DNA of 64,000 nt from Liriodendron chinense (Eukaryota > Streptophyta > Magnoliopsida > Magnoliales > Magnoliaceae), in the NCBI GenBank assembly GCA_003013855.2, contig PVNU02000998.1:682001-746000 (forward strand), given 5' to 3'. The notes under the pieces are model-generated. The model did no database searches. It saw only the letters and a program-made list of their open reading frames with translations, and had not been told where the DNA came from. Made by a program: the position numbers and the translations under genes. Each line of letters starts with the position of its first letter. Within the stretch, counting starts at the first letter, position 1. Of this stretch, positions 55,818-64,000 are shown in pieces.

Positions 55818-57311
55818 GTAAGAGAGAGGAGTACCATCTTGCTATTATTTCATCATCTTATAAGTCGAAGATCATAAGGTGAGAACTCCTTTAAAATTGG
55901 ATTAATAATTTCATGTTTTGTAGGTTGATAATTCTTATGTGTTTTTGTTTACATGTGTTTATTTATTCTCTCCTTAGTTAGCTATATATGAATGCTTTTA
56001 GATACTTTTTCCATCTCATGGTGATGAGGATATTCATTGGACTTAGAGAACTAGTAAGGAATAGAATTATGTTTGTTGCACATATGAGATCTATGTAACC
56101 ATCTTTAAAGGGACTACCTTTATTTCTATACTGTATAAAGAATAGTTGTGATTGTCTAATGGAGATTCTTATATTGCTATATTCCTTTTATATATATGGA
56201 TGAACCCTGATCTGTGGTGATGAATATCGGAACACTCGGTTAAGAGGTTGCCCTAACCTAAGACGATGCTTTTAGCTTGTTCGGTTAAGTGGCCACCCTG
56301 ATCTGTGGTGGTGGTATCAAGATTGCCCGATTAAGTGATTGTTAAATCCATTTATCATTATCATTATTATTATATTTACTACTATCATTATTATTCCTGC
56401 AGTTGTTAAGGATCTCCATAAGACGATAGTTAAGTATGGCTGTTATGAAGCTTAGTAGTACGGACCGCCATCCTGGGATGTGATGCGTCAGTTACGACTA
56501 TTTTGATGAGTGATGAACCATAAGGAAGGATGTGGTGGTATCAAAGGTTGGTTAGACGATAAGTGGCTTGGTGTAAATTGGTAATAATAATAAAGAATGG
56601 CTAATTCATGCATGCACGTGGCTCTATGTGGGTGTATGGAATTGAGAATAGGCTAGAGCGTCCTACTTCTCCCATACACTGTCACGTGTAGATTTGAGCT
56701 ATGAGCGTCCCGTTTCTCACGTGGTCGGGCAAAATTATGGACTTGCGTGTCCCAAAACCCCTGGCGGCATGTCTAAGGATTCCTATGCTGGGTCATGCAT
56801 TATCATGCATTGCATTAAGAAAGAATAATAGATGTTTTGTTATGATTTTTATGCGATTATTATTTCTAACCTTAAAGTAGTTCTTCACTATGCCGCTTTT
56901 GACGGTGTTTTGTGGAAATAATTTAGAACATGTAGGTAACGATCCTCAGGAGCTCGAGCCTCAAGGAGACGATTATGATGGCTCGTGGGAGCAGATGGTG
57001 GAAGACCGCATAGTCATTCATAGTTCTAGCATTTATTTAGTATTTGAAATTGTAATAAGTCCCAATGGGAGGACGTAGTTATGAACATGGTGTCTGATTG
57101 AATAATGGTTACATGGTTTGATGATTTAGTTTAGTTAATGAAATAATATATAAGTTTGGTTTCACCGTCTTGCTCATGGTTTTCCAAATAGTATGAAATG
57201 TGCATGTTTGTATGAAAATTATGTAAGGGGTATAACCCTCACACATTCCAAATAATCTTGGAAATTCGACCGTCCTGATGTACACGGGAGCCGAAATCTT
57301 GAGGTGTTACA
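54592..57311 (+). repeat. Del LTR 2
   Basis: 2720 bp, same ends as LTR 1. (ga)n run at 55776-55813. Followed without a break by agttggtatcagagc, a primer site, which means an internal region begins here again. Confidence 0.9.
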
Positions 57312-57809
57312 AGTTGGTATCAGAGCAAAATGGGACATCTGGGCGAGAAGCCTAAATTCCATATCATAATTAACTCATCTTAAGGCTTAGCTCCCCAAAG
57401 ACTAGAGACTAATCATTTAGATTCAATCCTATTAGTGGTATGTAATGTTACAAACTGAGAGACCCACACTTAGGTTCCTTGAAATTTACTAGGGTAGTCG
57501 TGAAACTTAGAAATCTCAACATTTTAGGATTTTTGGAAAGAAATTTTCATTTTTTTAAAAACATTTGGCGCTCTCATCTATTCCTCATATTTGAATCATT
57601 GATTTATTAAATCTTGTGAATTTTTTCCATAAATAATTAGGAGTAACTATTTTATTTCTAATTATTTCAATTAGGGACAGATTTCTAGACCCATCTGTAA
57701 TTCTGACTTTAGAAAACGTATTTTCAGATCTCATAAAATTTTATAATTTTTTCTGGCGATTCCTAACTCAGTCCCCAGTATCCGTATAAAATTTCAGATC
57801 AAACCGATC
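57312..57809 (+). mobile_element. Second Del primer site and leader, truncated
   Basis: Aligns with 49053-49550 almost base for base (tggtatcagagc, then caaaatgggac, and so on) up to aaaccgat, where a Copia LTR starts. It is the beginning of a further Del internal region joined to LTR 2. Confidence 0.85.
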
Positions 57810-58380
57810 TGGCCGAATAGCCCAGATGCACAGTAGGCCCCTAGACAGTTTTTGTGTGCCCAGATTGGTCGGTCGACCGGTCTGCAGACGGGCTCCGATC
57901 GGTCGGCAGTGAGGCAGCGTGACGGATCTATTTTGGCTATTTCCTCTAGACTGTGTTGTGTAAGCTCCGACCGGTCGACTGCGCACGCGTTTTCTTGCGC
58001 AGCTACGCGGTAGTGCGTAAGAAGTTGCTATTTTGGGTTTACTAACTATTTAAATAGGTTGTAAACGAGATTAGTGTATATCCTAAGGTGTCCAAGGTTT
58101 CCTAATCGTATTAGGAAGAGAGGAGAGTGACTTGTGGGAGAGAGAACTTGGGTTTTCTCTGTTTTTTCTTGCTCGTGGGCTGTCAATCTCTGTAGTCTTC
58201 TGTTTATCGTAGTGGATTGCTTTGTGTTGTGGTTTTTACCCGTTGAGGGGTTTTTCCACGTAAAATCGGATTGTCTCTTGTGGTTGAATGTTTGTATGGA
58301 TTGATTTCATTGTGTTTCTCGTTTGATCTTGCATTACTCTGCGCGTTCGGCTTCCGCTTCCGTTGCCAGGTTTCCCAACA
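57810..58380 (+). repeat. Copia 5' LTR
   Basis: About 571 bp, ending TTTCCCAACA directly before a primer site. It contains ccgaccggtcgac words and a TATA-like ctatttaaatag near 58047. The start at TGGCCGAATAG is where the Del leader stops matching. A canonical TGTTGG start is missing, so the first bases may be altered. Confidence 0.7.
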
Positions 58381-58382
58381 AG

Positions 58383-58394
58383 TGATATCAGAGC
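58383..58394 (+). promoter_or_regulatory. Copia primer binding site
   Basis: TGATATCAGAGC, one base from the initiator-Met type TGGTATCAGAGC, two bases after the LTR end. Confidence 0.7.
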
Positions 58395-58435
58395 TATTGT
58401 TGGGGTGGAGTAAAATTCAAATCTGAGACGAGAAG

Positions 58436-59185
58436 ATGGGATCAAGCACAAGGTTCGAGATAGAAATTTTTTCGATAAAAATAACTTTGAACTATGAAAG
58501 GTGAATGTTGAATCCATCCTACTTCAACAAGGGCTTGATAAAGCTCTTGGAAAGCTACCTAAGGCTATGAAAGATGATGAGTGGATGAAGCTCGATAAGA
58601 AGGCTAGAACCTCAATCCTGTGAAGCCTTATGGATGATGTCCTCTATCACGTCACAAAGGAGAAGACTGCTGCTGATACGATGGCGAAGCTAGAGAAGAT
58701 TTATACCAATAAATCTCTAGAGAATCGCATGTACTTGTTGATGCAGTTGTTCACTTTGAGAATGACTAAGGGGACTGATGTGAAGGATTACCTAAGCACG
58801 TTCAATAGCTTGGTTTGTAAGTTGGTAGAGATAGATGAACCGATAAAGGATGAATATCAAGCATGCATCCTGTTGAATTCTCTTCCAGATTCATACAAGT
58901 CATTCAGGCACTCTGTGTGCGCAGGGAGGGAGACCATCAGCGTCGAGACCATTATCTCAGCCCTCCAGTCGAAGGAGATGATAAAGAAAAGCGGTGACGT
59001 GGGTTCTCGTTTTTCCTCAGAGGCACTGATTATGAGGGGAATAAATTCTGAGTATGGTGGAGGATATTTGAAATCGGGATCTAAGGCCAAGAGCAAAGGG
59101 AAAGCTAAGGTGAAGTGCTGAAATTGTGTTCAGGAAGGTCACATGAGAGAGGATTGTCAGAATCCCAAGTTGAGGCAAGAGAGGT
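58436..59185 (+). pseudogene. Copia gag
   Basis: ATG at 58436 opens MGSSTRFEIEIFSIK. The middle matches the UBN2-type gag domain (NRMYLLMQLFTLRMTKGTDV near 58732, LLNSLPDSYKSFRHSV near 58869). The CCHC knuckle is present but its first spacer Trp is a stop (C-stop-NC..GHMREDC near 59118). Stops also occur near 58498 and 58621. All three look like TGG or CGA turned into TGA. Confidence 0.85.
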
Positions 59186-59839
59186 ATGAAAATTCTTCTG
59201 GAGAGGGAGCCAATACCAGTAGAGGATGGTGGCGATCTATGTGAAATTCTGACTGTATCTGACAAGGGATCTCACGGTAGAGAGTGGATCCTAGATTCAA
59301 GGGCTTCATGTCACGTGTGTCCTGACCGAAGTTCATTCACGACATACAGGGAGTATGGTGGTAAATCGATATTTGCGGGCGATGGTTACACTCATAAGGT
59401 GGTGGGTATTGGTACGGTATGTATCAGGATGTTCGATGGGATCGAACGAGTCCTAGAAGATATGAAGCACATCCCCAAGATGAAGATGAATGTGATTTCT
59501 CTTGGCGCACTCGAGGCGAAAGGGTGAGGGCTTATCGGCCGCGATCGTTGTTGTGAAGTGTTGAAGGGGGCACTCGTGTGTATGAAGGCATAGAGGTGTG
59601 ACCATCTTTACAAGTTGATCGGGAGCACAATTCACGGTGGAGCAGCGGGATCCACTATTGCTTGTATATGGCAAGTGCCTAAGGGCCACATGAGAAGAGC
59701 GAAAAATGGGAATGAATGTGCAAGGTTAGAGTCGATGGTGGCACAGGAAGCGGTGAAGTTATGATTGAAGATGAGATAACATTGTGAGGATGGTCTTGAT
59801 TCGACGTTTGAAGCCTCGGTATAGATTGTTGGAGGAGCC
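59186..59839 (+). pseudogene. Copia protease and remnant
   Basis: Protease motif WILDSRASCHVCPDRSSFTT (59284) has Arg where the family has Gly in the D-S-G-A site. It continues VVGIGTVCIRMFDGIERVL and MNVISLGALEAKG, then a stop at 59527. A degraded tail (LYKLIGSTIHGG, GHMRRAKNGNECARLESMV) leads to 59839. Integrase and RT are absent. Confidence 0.75.
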
Positions 59840-62683
59840 TGTAACACCCAGAGATTTCGGCTCCCTTGTATATCACGACGGCCGAATTCCCAAGGCTATT
59901 TGGAATGTGTGAGGGTTACATCCCATACATAATTTTCACACAAAAACGTACATTTCACACTATTTGGAAACCATGAGCAAGACGGTAGAACCAAACTTAT
60001 ATATTATTTCATTAACTAAACTAAATTATCAAACCATGTAACCATCATTCAATCAATCACCATGTTCATAACTACGTCCTCCCATTGGCACTTATTACAA
60101 TTCAAATACTTAATAAATGCTAGCACTATGAATGACTATACAATCTCGTCTTCCACCATCTGCTCCCACGAGCTATCATAATCGTCTCCTTAAGGCTCGG
60201 GCTCCCGAGAATCGTTACTTACATGTTCTAAATTATTTCCACAAAACACTGTCAAAAGCGGCATAGTGAAGAACTGCTCTAAGGTTAGAAATAATAATCG
60301 CATAAAAATCATAACAAAACATCCATTTATCTTTCTTAATGTAATGCATGATAATGCATGACCCAGCGTAGGAATCCTTAGACATGCCGCTAGGGGTTTT
60401 AGGACACGCAAGCCCATAATTTTGCCAAACCACGTGAGAAACGGGACGCTCATAGCGCAAATCTACACGTGACAGTGTATGGGAAAAGTAGGACGCTCTA
60501 GCCTATTCTCAATTCTATACACTCACATGGAGCCACATGCATGCATGAGTTAGCCATTCTTCATTATTAATCAACCTTTGGTACCACCACATCCTTCCTT
60601 ATGGTTCATCACTCATCAAAATAGTCGTAACCGACGTATCACATCCCAAGATGGCGGCCCGTACTACTAAGCTTCATAACAATCATGCTCAACTATAGTC
60701 TTATGGAGATCCTTAACAACTTTAGGAATAATAATAATAATAGTAAATATAATAATAATAATAGTAATAAATGGATTTAACAACCACTTAATCAGGCGAT
60801 CTTGATACCACTACCACGGATCAGGGTGGCCACTTAATCGGACAAGCTAAAAGCATCGTCTCAGGTTAGGGCAATCTCTTAACCGGGTGTTCCGATATTT
60901 ATCACCATAGATCATGGTCCATCCATATATATAAAAGGAATATAACAATATAAGAATCTCCGTTAGACAATCACAACTATTCTTTATACAATATGGAAGG
61001 AAATGTGGTCCCTTTAAAGATGGTTCCACAAATCTCATATGTGCAACAAACATAATTCTATTCCTTACTAGTTCTCTAAGTCCAATGAATGTTCTCATCA
61101 CCATGAGATGGAAAAAGTATTTAAAAGCATTCATATATAGCTAACTAAGGAAAGAACAAAGAAATACATGTAAACAAAAACACATAAGAATTATCAACAT
61201 ACAAAACATGAGATTATTAACCCAATCTTAAAGGAGTTCTCACCTTATGATCTTCTGCTTATTGGAGATATAGGATGATGAATAATAGCAAGATGATACT
61301 CCTCTCTCTTACCTCTCTTTCTCTTTCTCTTTCTCTTTCTCTCTCTCCCTCTCTCAAATTCGTGGGTGGGGGTTACCTCTGGCTAAGAGAGGCCCTATAT
61401 ATAGAGGTAGGTCAGAATTAGGGCTTTAAGGAAGCTACACCATCTTCGGATGAACGGTTGCGGTTTAAAGTAGAAATACATAATCTTTCGAGCCATTTTG
61501 AAAAGTGTACACAACATGGTCTGAGGAGAAATTCCACATGTTTATTGAGTCAACTATGGGCTACAAAATGATCGTGACAGATTTTGGAATGAGGCCCACT
61601 AAGTGATGAACGGTCCACGAGAAGAAACTGAAAAATAATGAGTTTAGAATTAAAAACTTTTGAATGAGCGATTTATCTGACAATCGAACACCTAGGGTGG
61701 GTTTAGATGGGTCCAATAAGGCAGGTAGGGTCCATAAACTGAGGGTCCACAGCCGTTTCATAGGGTTTTAGCGCAAGAGGAGATTCTAGAGAATTCCTAC
61801 ACAAGGTGGGAGAGACTTCCGTTTTTGAGGTGATTCTCCGCATTGGTTAGCTAGAAAGGATCCTTAGGATCCTCTAGAAACTTTCCTAAGATCCCATGCG
61901 AAGAGGTTTCCGGGATTGAAAGATCCAAGTTTCCAACGGTTGGAAGGGAAGATGAGATCGGGTTGGATTCGCGATGAAATGAGATGAAATTTGGTAGGAG
62001 GGGGTTTTAAAAGGTAAGGAAGAAGATGGACGGCTTTAATTTTCGAACTGAGGTCCACATAATGGACCATGTAGAGGGCAGCGGCGGCAGCGGCAAATAT
62101 GAAAGAATCTCTTGTTTTAGAAACGCAAGGTTGCACGAGTCAAACGTGCATTGACCGACACTTTAACGTGCATGTTGTGCACATGGGTCCCACCATGATG
62201 TATATATTAAATCCACTCCATCCAGCAGGTGAGCCATGTATTTTTAGGCCGTTGACACAAAAATTGGGACAAATCCGAGATCGGGTGGCCCACTTATAAT
62301 CCATTTTCTGATTAGGGCATTTGTAGGATGATTGGAGGGTTGGAATTCGACGTGTACGGTTAAAATGTGTCCAAATGCTAAAGTCCAGGGTTTTGCGTTT
62401 TAATGATTGCTAGAAACAAGTGTACTTAAAAATGGTCGATTAACTTAAGTTTAACTAATGGCATTTTTGTAATTTTTTCAAATATTCGAGTTTAGTGAAA
62501 TTTAACTCTTCTACATTGTTAATGAGGTCATTCTAAGCAACTTTAATAAAGGGTACTCTATATGATCTCCTACGGATGTTCCGTTATTCGAATTTTAATA
62601 TTAATAGTCGGTATTTAATATAAAAAAATAGAAATAAATTTCAGAAAATTTTAAAATAACTACGGTAAATTCGGGGCGTTACA
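59840..62683 (-). repeat. Del LTR 3, inverted
   Basis: Reverse complement starts TGTAACGCCCCGAATTT (62683) and ends TGGGTGTTACA (59840), 2844 bp. It matches LTRs 1 and 2 over much of its length but has a different central part (about 61430-62350), which includes a half palindromic core at 62180-62300 similar to that of the Del LTR at 35114-38666. Minus-strand TATA at 61395-61404 and a ct-rich run at 61300-61355. Confidence 0.88.
62180..62300. repeat. Half palindromic core inside inverted Del LTR
   Basis: acatgggtcccaccatgatg, aaatccactccatccagca, tttttaggccgttgacacaa, gggtggcccac: the word order of the core left half (inverted relative to 35866-35985). Absent from LTRs 1 and 2. Confidence 0.6.
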
Positions 62684-64000
62684 ACTCCCCCCACCTTAAA
62701 ACTAAACTTCATCCTCGAAGTTACCTGAATGTACGGCGAAAATGTGTGGATAAGCTTTCTTCATTTCTTCCTCGGTCTCCCGGGTTGCTTCCTCTTCTCC
62801 GTGAAACGACCATACACTTTTACTAGTGGAATAACTTTTCTTTGCAGTACGTGCTCTTTTTGGTCCATGATACACAGTGGTTCTTCGATGTATGACCCGT
62901 CACTACGTACTTCGATCTTTTCCCATTCGATCATGTGAGCGTGGTCTCTGTTGTACTTCCTCAACATCGATACATGAAAAACGTTATGGACGTTTGCTAG
63001 CTGCGGGGGTAAGGCCAGATGATAACCTACTTCACCAACTCATTGGAGAATCTGGAATGGTCCGATGAAACGCGGAGCTAACTTTCCTTTCTGTCCGAAC
63101 CTCAACATTCCTTTCATAGGCGATATCTTTAAAAGTACATGATCCCCTTATTTGAACTCCAGATCCCGTCGTCGATTATCCGGGTAACTCTTTGCCTGCT
63201 TTGAGCTACTTTTAGGCGCTTTCGAATAATGTCAATATTTTCTGAGGTAATTTGAACAATTTTCGGCCCAATCAAGCTTCGATCTCCTACTTTCAGCCCA
63301 ACATTGAGGCGTGTGACAAGGGCGGCCATACAGTGCTTCAAATGGTGCCATACCTATACTTGCCTGAAAGCTATTGTTATAAGCAAACTCTGCTAGAGGT
63401 AGGTAATCTTTCCAACTTCCCTTAAAGTCCAACACACATGCTCGCAACACATCTTTCAGGATCTGGTTCACACGTTCTGTCTGACCATCCGTCTGTGGGT
63501 GGTAAGCTGTACTATACTTAAGCGACGTTCCCATAACTTGTTGCATCTTTGACCATAATGATGATGTATAACAGTGAATCTCTATCTGATATAATCGATA
63601 CCGGTACCCCGTGTAAACGTACAACTTCTTTCACATACAACTCTGCCAATTCTGATACCTTCGCCGACACTCACGGTTGCGACAAAGTGAGCTAATTTGG
63701 TGAGGCGATCTACTATCACCAAAATGGCGTCATGATTCTTTCTCGACTTGGGGTAAACCCGTGATGAAGTCTATAGTAATGTGCTCCCACTTCCACGTAG
63801 GAATCTCTGGTTGTTTTCAACAATCCTCCTGGCTTTTTATGCTCAGCCTTTACCTGTTGACACTGAGGCACTTAGATACGTATTCCGCAATCTCTCGCTT
63901 CATGTTGTTCCACCAGTACTGCCTCTTCATGTCCTGATACATCTTCGTGCTCCCCGGGTGAATCGTTAACTTCGAGCGATGTGCTTTGTCCATCACTTCC
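62684..64000 (-). pseudogene. Del element 2: integrase end and chromodomain-like tail, runs off window
   Basis: On the minus strand, integrase pieces (HPQTDGQTERVNQ near 63480, NNSFQASIGMAPFEALYGRP near 63350) and the tail (EEPLCIMDQKEHVLQRKVIP near 62870) are followed by the polypurine tract (gtggggggagt) and LTR 3. Frames are broken near 63600, 63240 and 63150. The element continues beyond 64000. It is inserted into the Copia remnant. Confidence 0.85.

Larger units (their letters stand above)
46378..57311 (+). mobile_element. Del/Tekay chromovirus retrotransposon
   Basis: LTR 46378-49052, primer site 49056-49067, gag, protease, RT, RNase H, integrase with chromodomain-like tail, polypurine tract, LTR 54592-57311. 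Primer site and pol motifs identify a Del/Tekay-type Ty3/Gypsy chromovirus. The coding region is broken by many stops and frame changes. The second LTR is followed by a second primer site, so this is not a simple insertion. Confidence 0.88.

Overview
The window is plant nuclear DNA. It has one recognisable host gene, on the minus strand at 4908-17118, a RopGEF (PRONE-domain Rop/RAC GTPase activator). Almost everything else is transposable-element sequence. Plant-only features are the RopGEF, Tat and Del/Tekay Ty3/Gypsy elements, a Copia element with an initiator-Met primer site, and plant-type LINE and SINE remnants. The abundance of GTGGGCCCACC-rich inverted-repeat elements reminds me of magnoliid tree genomes, but that is an impression and not a species call.

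Layout. 1-4620: two long inverted-repeat elements, then an interrupted 177-bp tandem repeat carrying a solo LTR. 4621-17450: the RopGEF gene. Five coding exons can be joined at consensus splice sites into about 566 codons if one extra nucleotide in exon 2 is discounted. Its third intron is about 8.8 kb and holds an RTE-type LINE remnant with a nested SINE, a broken L1-type LINE, a 52-bp triplication and a small hAT-like MITE. Its first intron holds a GC-rich array with a unit near 176 bp. 17451-26225: a dense field of elements of roughly 400-540 bp. They share a palindromic core and differ in their outer ends.

26231-41755: a nearly complete Tat-type Gypsy element on the minus strand, with TSD GTGTC on both sides. 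It has LTRs, a primer site, gag-protease, RT-RNaseH-integrase, a polypurine tract and, on the opposite strand beyond pol, a multi-exon antisense gene with its own TATA box. The gag-pol frame carries seven stops and one frameshift. A Del-type LTR element sits inside it (TSD GTAGC), and a 1.5-kb solo LTR sits inside the antisense gene (TSD AGGAG). 41761-46377: more palindromic-core elements, one nested in another, and a leader that may belong to a second Tat-like element.

46378-64000: a Del/Tekay chromovirus (LTR, gag, pol with chromodomain-like tail, LTR). Its second LTR is followed directly by another primer site and leader. That leader is interrupted by a Copia element of which LTR, gag and protease remain. 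The Copia element is in turn cut by an inverted Del element whose 3' LTR and integrase end run off the window. All retroelement coding regions seen here are broken. The only plausible cellular protein is the RopGEF, and even that has an apparent 1-nt frameshift. No rRNA gene, tRNA gene or CRISPR array was seen.
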